In this document: piece after piece, positions 17,735 to 26,101 of the stretch
Numbering within the stretch: the first letter of the stretch is position 1
Layout: each line of letters begins with the position of its first letter
Assembly (NCBI RefSeq): GCF_012932215.1
Contig: NZ_CP048788.1
Span: 2,542,001-2,606,000, forward strand
Direction: 5' to 3'
DNA: 64,000 nucleotides
Origin: Roseobacter ponti
Lineage (GTDB): Bacteria > Pseudomonadota > Alphaproteobacteria > Rhodobacterales > Rhodobacteraceae
Notes under the pieces: model-generated
What the model was told of the DNA's origin: nothing
Seen by the model: only the letters and a program-made list of their open reading frames with translations
Databases searched by the model: none
Position numbers and translations under genes: made by a program

Positions 17735-18790
17735 TTACTTCGTGCGGCGCAGGCCCGTTTCGACGTCAAAGAGATGCGATTTACCGGTCTGGATGGAAAA
17801 CCGCAGGGTGGAGTCCGCGCGGTTCAGGGTATGAACACCAGGCAGGCTGGCTGTGAAGCTTTCTTTTGTCCCGGTCAGTTCACAATGTAGCAACGTGTTG
17901 GCACCCAGCGGTTCTGCCATTTTTGCGTTCACGCGGATGGGGCCGGTGTCTCCGGCAATCAGATGTTCCGGGCGGATGCCGAATTTGACAGGTCCAACCG
18001 GACCGGTGGCCTCAACGATGCGTTCTCCGCCCAGCATAACCCAACCGTCCGTAATCTCTGCGTCCAGAATGTTCATCGCCGGGCTGCCGATGAACTGCGC
18101 GGCAAAAAGAGTGCGCGGGGTCTCATAGACTTCGAGCGGGGTGCCGATCTGCTCGGCGATGCCACCGTTCATAACGATCATCCGGTCGGCCATGGTCATC
18201 GCCTCGACCTGATCATGAGTTACATAAAGCGCCGTGATGCCCAGTTTGGACTGCAGCTCTTTGATCTCCAGACGCATCTGAACCCGCAGTTTGGCGTCGA
18301 GGTTCGACAGCGGCTCATCAAAGAGGAAAACAGCGGGTTCGCGCACGATGGCGCGCCCCATGGCAACGCGCTGGCGCTGTCCGCCGGAGAGCTCTCTGGG
18401 TTTGCGGTCCAGCAGAGGTTCGAGCTGCAACATCCGTGCGGCTTTGAGCACCTTGGCCGTAATTTCGTCTTTGGGCAGACCTGCGATTTTCAATCCGTAA
18501 CCCATGTTCTGACGCACGGACATATGCGGATAAAGGGCGTAGTTCTGGAACACCATCGCGATGTCGCGGTCCATCGGTTCTTTGTCATTGGCCCGCACGC
18601 CACCGATCATCACGTCGCCCGCTGTCACTGTCTCCAGCCCCGCGACCATGCGCAGCAGCGTGGATTTTCCACAGCCCGATGGCCCGACGATGACGATGAA
18701 TTCGCCATCAGCAATATCGGTACTGATGCCGTGGATCACATCCGTGGGGCCAAAACTTTTCTTGATGTCCTGCAGGGAAACCGTCGCCAT
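17735..18790 (-). CDS. ugpC: Glycerol-3-phosphate-type ABC ATPase
   Basis: A 351-residue ABC ATPase of the UgpC/MalK type. Walker A is [14 protein letters not shown], the signature is [16 protein letters not shown], and Walker B is [13 protein letters not shown]. The C-terminal part from about residue 235 is a regulatory OB-fold (TOBE-like) domain ([10 protein letters not shown]). It begins three bases after the ugpE stop. In the known Ugp system this subunit energises uptake of sn-glycerol-3-phosphate and glycerophosphodiesters, which is consistent with the phosphorus-rich surroundings. Confidence 0.93.
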   Translation of the reverse strand: MATVSLQDIKKSFGPTDVIHGISTDIADGEFIVIVGPSGCGKSTLLRMVAGLETVTAGDVMIGGVRANDKEPMDRDIAMVFQNYALYPHMSVRQNMGYGLKIAGLPKDEITAKVLKAARMLQLEPLLDRKPRELSGGQRQRVAMGRAIVREPAVFLFDEPLSNLDAKLRVQMRLEIKELQSKLGITALYVTHDQVEAMTMADRMIVMNGGIAEQIGTPLEVYETPRTLFAAQFIGSPAMNILDAEITDGWVMLGGERIVEATGPVGPVKFGIRPEHLIAGDTGPIRVNAKMAEPLGANTLLHCELTGTKESFTASLPGVHTLNRADSTLRFSIQTGKSHLFDVETGLRRTK

Positions 18791-18793
18791 GTG

Positions 18794-19651
18794 CTATTTC
18801 TCGCTGTCTACAAGGCCGCGGATAAACAGCCGTTGCATGCCCACGACAACGATCACCGGCGGGATCATCGCGAGGATGGAGGTCGCCATGATCGTCGGCC
18901 AGTGGGCAAAATCATCGCCGCTGGGAAACATCTGTTTGATGCCCATGACGATGGTGTTCATTTCGGGGTCGGTGGTGATCAGCAGCGGCCAGAGATACTG
19001 GTTCCAGCCATAGATGAAGAGGATCACAAAAAGTGCGGCGATATTGGTCCGGCTCATCGGCACGACGATGTCCCAGAAGAACCGCATGGGGCGTGCGCCG
19101 TCCACCCGGGCGGCCTCGGCCAGCTCATCCGGGATGGTCAGAAAGAACTGGCGGAAAAGGAACGTTGCCGTGGCGGAAGCAATCAGCGGAAAGATCAGCC
19201 CTGAATAGGAGTTCAGCATCCCGAAGCCGGCCACGACCTCATAGGTGGGTACGATCCGCACCTCGACGGGCAGCATCAGGGTCAGAAAGATCAGCCAGAA
19301 GAACAGGTTCCGACCCGGGAAATTGAAATAGACGATCGCAAAAGCGGAAAGAAGCGAGATGATGATTTTACCCACCGCGATGCCGATTGCCATCACCAGG
19401 CTGTTAAAAAGCATTGTGCCGACCGGCACGTTGATGCCGGAGAAAAGCGCGTTTTTATAGTTGGTCCAGAGCTGATCACCGGGCCAGACGGGCATGGGCG
19501 GGCGGATGATATCGGCCTGGGTGACCGTCGAGGCAACGAAGGCCAGCCAGATCGGAAAGAAGATCACCAGCACACCGAGGATCATAAACACATGCGTGAG
19601 CCAGAGGCCCGATCCGCGCTTTTCAACCATGCCGTGGACTTCGCGCGCCAT
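18794..19651 (-). CDS. ugpE: Glycerol-3-phosphate-type ABC permease
   Basis: A 285-residue carbohydrate-type (MalG-like) permease with about six helices. The EAA loop [20 protein letters not shown] is clear. The start overlaps the ugpA stop in a TGATG arrangement. The gene order B-A-E-C and the sequence type indicate UgpE rather than a sugar-specific permease. It partners UgpA in the inner membrane. Confidence 0.92.
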   Translation of the reverse strand: MAREVHGMVEKRGSGLWLTHVFMILGVLVIFFPIWLAFVASTVTQADIIRPPMPVWPGDQLWTNYKNALFSGINVPVGTMLFNSLVMAIGIAVGKIIISLLSAFAIVYFNFPGRNLFFWLIFLTLMLPVEVRIVPTYEVVAGFGMLNSYSGLIFPLIASATATFLFRQFFLTIPDELAEAARVDGARPMRFFWDIVVPMSRTNIAALFVILFIYGWNQYLWPLLITTDPEMNTIVMGIKQMFPSGDDFAHWPTIMATSILAMIPPVIVVVGMQRLFIRGLVDSEK

Positions 19652-20532
19652 CAGTAATGCACCCGCTTTTCGATGAACTTGAACTGCAGCACGGTCAGCA
19701 GCCCGACAACGATCAGCAGGATAACCGATTGCGCCGCGGATGAGCCGAGATCCTGGCTCACGAACCCGTCGGAATAGACCTTATATACCAGGATTGTGGT
19801 CGTCTGCTGCGGGCCGCCTCCGGTAATCGTGTGGATCACGCCAAAGGTCTCGAAGAAGGAATAGACGATGTTGACGACCAGCAGAAAGAAGGTCGTGGGC
19901 GACAAAAGTGGCAGCACAATTGTCCGGAACCGCAGCCAGAAGTGTGCCCCATCGATGGCCGCAGCCTCAATCACCGATTTCGGCACGGCCTGAAGGGCTG
20001 CAAAGAAAAACAGGAAGTTGTAGCTGATCCGCCCCCAGGCAGAAGCCACTACCACAAGCCCCATCGCCTCGCCGCCATTGAGGACATGGTTCCAGTCGTA
20101 GCCCAGCTGTCCCAGATACCAGGAGACAACGCCCACCCGGGTATTGAACATAAAGAGCCAGAGCACACCCGCGATCGCGGGCGCCACGGCATAGGGCCAG
20201 ATCAGCAGTGTCCGGTAAACGCCGGACCCTTTGATCAGACGGTCGGCGATGACCGCCAGAAACAGCGCGGGCACCATAGAGCAAAGCGTCACGAGAACGG
20301 AAAAAACCGCCGTGGTGACAAAAGACGCACGATAGAACGGATCAGAGAGCAGAAATTCGAAGTTTCCAAGGCCCACATACTGCATTGAGAGGCCGAAAGG
20401 GTCCGGAATGAAGAGCGATTGCCAGATTGCCTGCCCCGCGGGATAGAAAAAGAATACAGCCGAGATCACCACCTGCGGCGCAATCAGCAGCAGCGGCAGC
20501 AGCCAGCCGCGAAACCTGACCCGTTTTTCCAT
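19651..20532 (-). CDS. ugpA: Glycerol-3-phosphate-type ABC permease
   Basis: A 293-residue MalF-like permease with an N-terminal helix ([21 protein letters not shown]) and a conserved EAA loop ([20 protein letters not shown]). A GGGGGG ribosome binding site lies just before the ATG. It follows ugpB across a 54-base gap that contains a perfect stem-loop, so ugpA is probably expressed at a lower level than ugpB. Confidence 0.92.
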   Translation of the reverse strand: MEKRVRFRGWLLPLLLIAPQVVISAVFFFYPAGQAIWQSLFIPDPFGLSMQYVGLGNFEFLLSDPFYRASFVTTAVFSVLVTLCSMVPALFLAVIADRLIKGSGVYRTLLIWPYAVAPAIAGVLWLFMFNTRVGVVSWYLGQLGYDWNHVLNGGEAMGLVVVASAWGRISYNFLFFFAALQAVPKSVIEAAAIDGAHFWLRFRTIVLPLLSPTTFFLLVVNIVYSFFETFGVIHTITGGGPQQTTTILVYKVYSDGFVSQDLGSSAAQSVILLIVVGLLTVLQFKFIEKRVHY

Positions 20533-20546
20533 CGATCCCCCCTGCC

Positions 20547-20576
20547 GACAGGGCAGGCCACAAAACCCGCCCTGTC
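20547..20576 (-). terminator. Intercistronic stem-loop between ugpB and ugpA
   Basis: GACAGGGC and GCCCTGTC form a perfect eight-base-pair stem with a 14-base loop, ten bases after the ugpB stop. No strong T-tract follows in the transcript direction, favouring a stabilising or partially terminating role. Confidence 0.6.
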
Positions 20577-20586
20577 AGATGCTTTA

Positions 20587-21894
20587 TCAGTTAGCGGATT
20601 CGAACCGGCGCAGCAGCGCGTCGCCGCGTTCCTTTGCGCTGTCCATCGCTTCCTGAGCGGACTTGTCACCGGCCCAGATCGCCTCGAGCTCTTCGTCGAT
20701 GATGCCCCGGATCTGGTCAAATGACCCCAGACGCAGACCTTTGGAGTTTGCTGTGGGCTCTTTCGCGGTCATCTGGATCACGGCGATATCGGTGCCGGGG
20801 TTTTCGTCATAGAACCCGGCCTCGCGTGTCGCTTCACCCGCGGCTGTCGTGATCGGCAGATAGCCGGTATCCTGGTGCCATTGTGCCTGCACATCGGTTG
20901 AAGACAGATACGCGAGGAATTCACCGACGCCGGTGTATTCCTCATCCTCGTGGCCTTCCATCACCCAGAGCGATGCACCGCCAATGATGGTGTTCTGCGG
21001 CGCATTACCGACGCCTTCCCAGTAGGGCAGCGGCCGTACGTCGAAATCAAACTCCGCTTCGGCTTTGATCCCGGCATAGCCTGCAGAGCTTTCTGTGAAG
21101 AGCGCGCATTCACCGGAGCGGAAGTTTGCACCGCCTTCGTTGCGGCGACCCGTATAGATGAATTTACCGTCCTGTGCCCATTCGCCCATCGCGGTCAGAT
21201 GTGCGACCTGCGCCTCGCCGTTCAGCATCAACTCGGTGTCGAGACCGGCAAACCCGTTGTCCTGGCTGGCGAACGGTACGTCATGATAGGCCGAGAGGTT
21301 TTCCAGGTGAATCCAGCTTTGCCAGGCGGTGACGAGCGGGCATTCAGACCCGCCGGCTTTCAGTGCGTCGAGCGTTTCGCCGACGTTCTGCCAGGTCGAC
21401 AGATCCGTGTCAGGATCCACGCCTGCCGCTTCAAACGCATCGCGGTTGACCCACAAAACAGGTGTCGAAGAGTTGAATGGCAGGGACAGCATGTCGCCGT
21501 CGGTAGTGGTGTAATAGCCTTTTACCGATCCGATATAGGCGTCCGGATCGAACTCTGCGCCGCTCTGGGCCATGACTTCATAAACGGGACGCGTGGCACC
21601 TTCAGCCGACATCATTGTCGCCGTGCCAACCTCAAAAACCATCAGAATGTGCGGCTGTTCGCCCGCACGGAATGCCGCGATGCCGGCGTTCAGCGTTTCG
21701 GAATAGTTGCCCTTGTGGCTTTGCACGACGGTGTAGTCGCTCTGGCCCGCATTGAACGCGTCCACCTGTGCGGCGACCAGCTCTCCCAGCCGTCCGGTGA
21801 AGGCGTGCCAGAACTGAATTTCGGTCTCTGCCATCGCCGCGACCGGCGACAGCACTGTGGATACGGCGAGAGCGCCGAGTATAGATTTTTGCAT
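20587..21894 (-). CDS. ugpB: Glycerol-3-phosphate-type periplasmic binding protein
   Basis: A 435-residue extracellular solute-binding protein with a signal peptide ending AMA before ETEIQFWHAF, the usual opening of UgpB. SLPFNSSTPVLWVNRDAFEAAG is the family hinge region, and a strong GGGAGG ribosome binding site is present. UgpB binds glycerol-3-phosphate or glycerophosphocholine in the periplasm. It is the first gene of the ugpBAEC operon. Confidence 0.93.
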   Translation of the reverse strand: MQKSILGALAVSTVLSPVAAMAETEIQFWHAFTGRLGELVAAQVDAFNAGQSDYTVVQSHKGNYSETLNAGIAAFRAGEQPHILMVFEVGTATMMSAEGATRPVYEVMAQSGAEFDPDAYIGSVKGYYTTTDGDMLSLPFNSSTPVLWVNRDAFEAAGVDPDTDLSTWQNVGETLDALKAGGSECPLVTAWQSWIHLENLSAYHDVPFASQDNGFAGLDTELMLNGEAQVAHLTAMGEWAQDGKFIYTGRRNEGGANFRSGECALFTESSAGYAGIKAEAEFDFDVRPLPYWEGVGNAPQNTIIGGASLWVMEGHEDEEYTGVGEFLAYLSSTDVQAQWHQDTGYLPITTAAGEATREAGFYDENPGTDIAVIQMTAKEPTANSKGLRLGSFDQIRGIIDEELEAIWAGDKSAQEAMDSAKERGDALLRRFESAN

Positions 21895-22371
21895 TAGTCC
21901 TCCCTTGCACCTTTTTTGGTGCTTTGTCCTGAAGCGCAGTATCCTGAGACCCGCGCAGATTGTTCGACGATGCGACGATACACCTGATCCTCAGATTATC
22001 AAGGCGCGACGATCATCCCTTTCCTAACTCCGGTTTGCGTCATCTGTGCGACAGGTACGGATCGCTCTTCGGGTCTGTTTACGGAACCTTTGCACGCGGC
22101 GTCCGCGTCCGTCGGACGATGCAGTCACAATGGGTGCCGTCGCGGAATTTGAACGCGCAGCACCCCGGCAGGGGCAGTTTCGGGGGCCGTCTGATTCTGG
22201 CTTATCGCGCCCGCTAGGGTCTGCATCCGGCGCACCCCGATGCCCGCCGCGGCCCTCTGTACAGCCCCGGGAATTCCTGAGAAGCTGATCAGCGCCGCCG
22301 GCACAGACACCGGCCGGCTTCCACGGCCACGGGTCCGGGGACAGCATGTATCAGATAAAAAGGGTTGCCTT
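21895..22371. promoter_or_regulatory. Divergent control region of ugpB and rhodanese gene
   Basis: About 475 bases separate ugpB (leftward) from the rhodanese gene (rightward). Directly before the ugpB ribosome binding site is a small hairpin at 21907-21922 (GCACC and GGTGC around six Ts), which could affect translation or early elongation. A CTGTCGC-like half site occurs near 22045 on the minus strand, but its partner repeat is poor, so a Pho box is not claimed. Nothing else coding is seen. Confidence 0.45.
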
Positions 22372-22749
22372 ATGAAAACCGCCACAGACTACCTCGAAGA
22401 AGCCAATGCCGTCGTGCCGAAAATCTCCGCCGAAGAGGGCATCGCGAAACATAAATCCGGTGGCACGCTGTTTGTCGATGTCAGGGACAGCGCCGATATC
22501 GCGGCCTCCGGTACGATTGCCGGTGCCGAGCGGATTGCGCGGGGCATGATCGAATTCAGGGCCGACGACACCCACGCCATGCACAATCCCGCCCTGAAAA
22601 AAGATGCCGAGATCGTGCTGATCTGCGGCGCTGGCGGACAGGCGGCTCTCAGCGGTAAAACGCTGATCGATATGGGGTTCACCAATGTCTCAAACGTCGG
22701 CGGATTCCCTGCGTGGAAAGATGCCGGTGGACCGGTCGAAGCGGGTTGA
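22372..22749 (+). CDS. Rhodanese-like protein
   Basis: A 125-residue single rhodanese domain. TLFVDVRDSADIAASGTI is the usual N-terminal element and the active-site loop is LICGAGGQAALSG, with the candidate persulfide cysteine at residue 86. The end (VSNVGGFPAWKDAGGPVE) is typical. The ATG at 22372 follows AAAAGGG. It could act as a sulfur carrier or transferase. The next gene, on the same strand after about 65 bases, encodes an exported protein. Confidence 0.87.
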   Translation: MKTATDYLEEANAVVPKISAEEGIAKHKSGGTLFVDVRDSADIAASGTIAGAERIARGMIEFRADDTHAMHNPALKKDAEIVLICGAGGQAALSGKTLIDMGFTNVSNVGGFPAWKDAGGPVEAG

Positions 22750-22813
22750 TTAAACTCACACCAGCCGACGGTTTTCCCGGCTTTTCCGGATACAGCAGAG
22801 GAGTAAATCCAAC

Positions 22814-23323
22814 ATGAACCTTATTCGCATTACCGGGACCGCGGCGGTCATTTCGGCGGCAATGTCGCTGAGTGCCGGCGCCGACACCTTCCTGAAGTAC
22901 GGAGAAGTCGAGGGCTGGAAAGTCTTTATCGATCAGGAGAAGAAATCCTGTTTGATCGAGGCGGTCGACGGCGCTGAAAACGTCGTTCAGATGGGCCTGA
23001 CCGAAGACCGCGGGGTCGGGTATCTCGGCGTATTTACCAAGGGCGAAACCAGCCTGAAATCCGGCGAGGAAGAAGCCGTTGCCATTCTGATCGGGGACAA
23101 CATGTACCTTGGCACCGCGACCGGTATGCGCGGCAATATCACCAAAGGATATTCCGGTGGCTATGTCCTGAGCGACAGCCCGCAGTTTGCCGAGGATCTT
23201 GCGCAGCAGTACGTCATGACCGTTTTTCCCGAGAAGGATTACGGCTTTACCGTCGATCTCAGCGGCACAAAAAAGGCAATGGAAATGGCCCGCGAATGTA
23301 ACGACAAACAGATCGGCGGCTGA
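22814..23323 (+). CDS. Exported protein of unknown function
   Basis: A 169-residue protein with an N-terminal signal sequence (LIRITGTAAVISAAMSLSAGA before DTFLKYGEV) and a good AGAGGAG ribosome binding site. The mature part has a beta-rich pattern (WKVFIDQEKKSCLIEA, GYLGVFTKG, VAILIGDNMYLGTATG) and two cysteines, one near each end. It vaguely resembles invasion-associated-locus-B type periplasmic proteins, but I cannot confirm this. Confidence 0.72.
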   Translation: MNLIRITGTAAVISAAMSLSAGADTFLKYGEVEGWKVFIDQEKKSCLIEAVDGAENVVQMGLTEDRGVGYLGVFTKGETSLKSGEEEAVAILIGDNMYLGTATGMRGNITKGYSGGYVLSDSPQFAEDLAQQYVMTVFPEKDYGFTVDLSGTKKAMEMARECNDKQIGG

Positions 23324-23442
23324 CCCTTTCCGACCCGTGCAATGACACTGTCTGAGACACAGGCAGATCCGGTCATCGGAACGGCACAAAGCGGATCTCC
23401 GGACGCCCGGGTATCCGCAGTCATCTGCAAAAAGTAAAAACG

Positions 23443-24273
23443 TTGGACACGCTCTTTCTTATTGCCGGCAAGGCGGTCTGGTTTTTTCTGCGGCCGGAAA
23501 CGCTGTTGCTTTTGCTTTTCGCACTTCCTCTCTTTCTGCTCTGGCGCGGCCGCGTAGCCGGCGCACGGCGATGGCTGACGGTCGGTCTCTGCGCCGCGAT
23601 TATCTCAGGCGCAGTTCCGGTCGGCAATCTGGTTCTCAATCCGCTGGAACGGGCCTATCCCGCCCGTCCTCAGGTTGCCAACCCCGCAGGCATCATCGTG
23701 CTGGGCGGCATGGAGGATCTGTCGCCCGCATACACCGGGCGGATGGCGCAGGTGAACGACGCAGGTGAACGGCTGATTGTGGCGACTGAGCTTGCCCGTC
23801 GGTTCCCGGAAGCGGTTGTGCTGTATTCCGGCGGGCAGCTGGCACTGGCCCCTGTGGATAAAGGAGCGTTCGAGATCGGCCCTGATATCCTGCGCCGTCT
23901 TGGCCTGCCCGAAAACCGGCTGCTTGTCGAAGGCCGGTCGCGCTCGACGGCGGAGAACGCCACCTTTTCCCGCGCGCTTGTGCCCGATCAGGACGAGAGG
24001 CCCTGGCTGCTGGTAACCAGCGCCTTTCATATGCCCCGGGCGCTCGGATCTTTCTGTGCCGCGGGCTGGCGCAACCTGACGCCCTGGCCCGTGGATTATC
24101 GTGGGGGTGAGCTGCTGGAAAACATCGGCTGGGATCTGGCAGGCCACCTGCACGCGCTGAACACAGGCGTCAAAGAATGGATCGGCTTACTGGCCTATCG
24201 CCAGACCGGGCGGACCGGCAGCTTTTTTCCCGATGGGTGCAGCTCACCTGCTGCGCGCCCTGCACAGGACTGA
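23443..24273 (+). CDS. YdcF-like membrane protein (DUF218)
   Basis: A 276-residue protein with two N-terminal membrane helices (AGKAVWFFLRPETLLLLLFALPL and a second near 45-60), then a DUF218/YdcF domain. Diagnostic pieces are AGIIVLGG, VLYSGGQ, ENRLLVEGRSRSTAENA and LLVTSAFHMPRAL. The domain is linked in other bacteria to envelope and polysaccharide metabolism. A TTG start at 23443 is the only usable start at the hydrophobic N terminus, and it has only a weak A/G-rich leader. Confidence 0.85.
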   Translation: MDTLFLIAGKAVWFFLRPETLLLLLFALPLFLLWRGRVAGARRWLTVGLCAAIISGAVPVGNLVLNPLERAYPARPQVANPAGIIVLGGMEDLSPAYTGRMAQVNDAGERLIVATELARRFPEAVVLYSGGQLALAPVDKGAFEIGPDILRRLGLPENRLLVEGRSRSTAENATFSRALVPDQDERPWLLVTSAFHMPRALGSFCAAGWRNLTPWPVDYRGGELLENIGWDLAGHLHALNTGVKEWIGLLAYRQTGRTGSFFPDGCSSPAARPAQD

Positions 24274-24436
24274 ACCTCCTGCCACCGGTCACCGCAGAAC
24301 AAACTGACTGCCGACCTTTCGGTATGAGGCGCGTGCCGGACCTGACAGTCTGTACGCCGGATTACCGCCGACCTTGTCACAGATCAACGCATGTGATGCT
24401 TTCTGCTATAATGTGCGCAATAAAGGGAGACGCATC

Positions 24437-24973
24437 ATGGCCAAGCGAAAACGCGCTTCAGACACCGGTGACGAAGCGGTGAAGAAATCTGTTCAGGAAC
24501 TGCTCGAAATCCGCAAAGAGCACGAAAAGAAAATCGGGCAGGTCGACAAAGACATCGAAGAGACGCTTCAGGAAGAATTCCACGAAGTCTGGGAAGACAG
24601 GATCAGACCTGCTCTTGAGCGGTTCAAGGAAACGGCAGACGAGTTGCTGCACAGGTTCAGCGATTTCGAGGATGATTTCAGAGGCTACCTGAGAGACCGC
24701 GAGCCCGATGTAAAACCCGGTCTGCTGGCCGAAATCTATGGCGACAGTCTGAAAAACGCTTTTGGCGCAGCAAAGAATAAGAACGGCAGAAAGCGGCGCT
24801 GGTCACCGGAAGTCAAAAAGAAACTTCTCGCAGACTTTGAGAAGGCGAAAGAAAAGGGCCAGGGAGCGGAATATCTCAAATCCCACGGCCTGACATATAA
24901 CCACATCACCAACTGGAAGCGCAGCCTGCTCAAGGCAGCACAGGCCGCGGAAGGCATGACGGATAAACCCTGA
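24437..24973 (+). CDS. Coiled-coil protein with transposase-like HTH tail
   Basis: A 178-residue, very basic and charged protein. Residues about 10-80 form long helices (QELLEIRKEHEKKIGQVDKD). The C-terminal 60 residues begin RKRRWSPEVKKKLLADF and continue to SHGLTYNHITNWKRSLLKA. That layout copies the helix-turn-helix of IS3-family OrfA proteins (WSPE, then a terminal W-R segment). No transposase catalytic part or inverted repeats are nearby, so it looks like a domesticated DNA-binding domain. The ATG at 24437 has GGGAGA upstream. It is 70 bases before mnmH. Confidence 0.7.
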   Translation: MAKRKRASDTGDEAVKKSVQELLEIRKEHEKKIGQVDKDIEETLQEEFHEVWEDRIRPALERFKETADELLHRFSDFEDDFRGYLRDREPDVKPGLLAEIYGDSLKNAFGAAKNKNGRKRRWSPEVKKKLLADFEKAKEKGQGAEYLKSHGLTYNHITNWKRSLLKAAQAAEGMTDKP

Positions 24974-25045
24974 TCGCACCGCAAACCGGTGCAGACAGAG
25001 CAGCTTCGTCTTTCCTCTCTGAACAGAAGTGCGGTATGGGGCGGC

Positions 25046-26101
25046 ATGTTTTCTCCGTCCTCTCTCACCGATCTGCGCAACACTGGCTTTGACCAGATCA
25101 TCGACGTGCGCAGCCCTTCGGAATTTGCCGAAGATCATGTGCCGGGCGCGATCAACCTTCCGGTACTTGACGATGCGGAGCGTGCGCGTGTCGGCACTCT
25201 TTATAAGCAGGTCTCGCCCTTTGATGCGCGCAAGACCGGTGCGGCCCTGGTTTTCCGCAATGCCGCAACGCATATCGACACGGCCCTGGCCGGGTATGAA
25301 GGGGGCTGGAAGCCTCTCGTCTATTGCTGGCGCGGCGGGCAGCGGTCGGGCGCTTTCGCATGGATGCTGCGCGAGATCGGCTGGCCGGCCGAGACGATTG
25401 CGGGGGGATACAAAACCTATCGCCGGCTGATCGTCAAAGCGCTCTACGAGGGCGATCTGAACGTCCGGCTGATCCGCATCGGCGGCTATACCGGCACCGC
25501 CAAAACGGAAATCCTCGGGCGGCTCAGCGCTCTGGGAATTCAGGTGATCGATCTTGAGGCCATGGCCCGGCATCGCGGCTCGCTTCTGGGCGGGCTTGAT
25601 GTGCCGCAGCCCAGCCAGAAAGGATTCGAGACAGACCTGATCACCGCGCTCGACCGGCTGAATCTGTCAAAGCCGGTGATTGTGGAGGCGGAAAGCAGTA
25701 AGATCGGCGCCATTACCCTGCCCCCCGCGCTCTGGGGCGCGATGAAATCCGCGCCCGTGATCGAAATCTCCGCGCCGCTGGAGGCCAGGGCGCGCTATCT
25801 CGCGCAGGCTTATGAAAGCGTTCTGAGGGACGGTGAGGCGCTGAAAGACAAACTCTCTCCGCTAAGTGCGCACCGCAGCAGGGAACTGATGCAGCTCTGG
25901 AGCGACCTGATCGACCGCGATGACCGGGTGGCGCTCTGCCGGTCGCTTGCCGCCGATCACTATGACCCGTCCTATGAAAAATCCGCCGGTGCATTCAGAG
26001 AATTCATTGCCGCGCGCTTTGACACCCCTGATCTCACACCTGCCGCGCAGGACAGGCTGGCCGACCGTATCGCCGGATGGCTTCAGTCCGCCACGATCTG
26101 A
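25046..26101 (+). CDS. mnmH: tRNA 2-selenouridine/geranyl-2-thiouridine synthase
   Basis: A 351-residue MnmH (SelU). The N-terminal rhodanese domain has IIDVRSPSEFAEDHVPGA and the active cysteine C94 in YCWRGGQRSG, which agrees with C97 of the E. coli enzyme. The C-terminal part has a P-loop-like GGYTGTAKTE, where the usual glycine before lysine is alanine. It replaces sulfur with selenium in the wobble uridine of certain tRNAs, using selenophosphate. The ATG at 25046 was chosen because it gives the usual N terminus; 24989 is an alternative. Its 3' end overlaps the convergent selD fusion by 19 bases. Confidence 0.92.
   Translation: MFSPSSLTDLRNTGFDQIIDVRSPSEFAEDHVPGAINLPVLDDAERARVGTLYKQVSPFDARKTGAALVFRNAATHIDTALAGYEGGWKPLVYCWRGGQRSGAFAWMLREIGWPAETIAGGYKTYRRLIVKALYEGDLNVRLIRIGGYTGTAKTEILGRLSALGIQVIDLEAMARHRGSLLGGLDVPQPSQKGFETDLITALDRLNLSKPVIVEAESSKIGAITLPPALWGAMKSAPVIEISAPLEARARYLAQAYESVLRDGEALKDKLSPLSAHRSRELMQLWSDLIDRDDRVALCRSLAADHYDPSYEKSAGAFREFIAARFDTPDLTPAAQDRLADRIAGWLQSATI

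Noticed and set aside
17963-19204. 413-residue plus-strand frame opposite ugpC/ugpE
   Set aside because: It is histidine-rich and lies entirely antisense to two genes with full motifs.
21895-22371. Pho box before ugpB
   Set aside because: Only one weak CTGTCGC half with a poor second repeat was found, so the site is not claimed despite fitting context.
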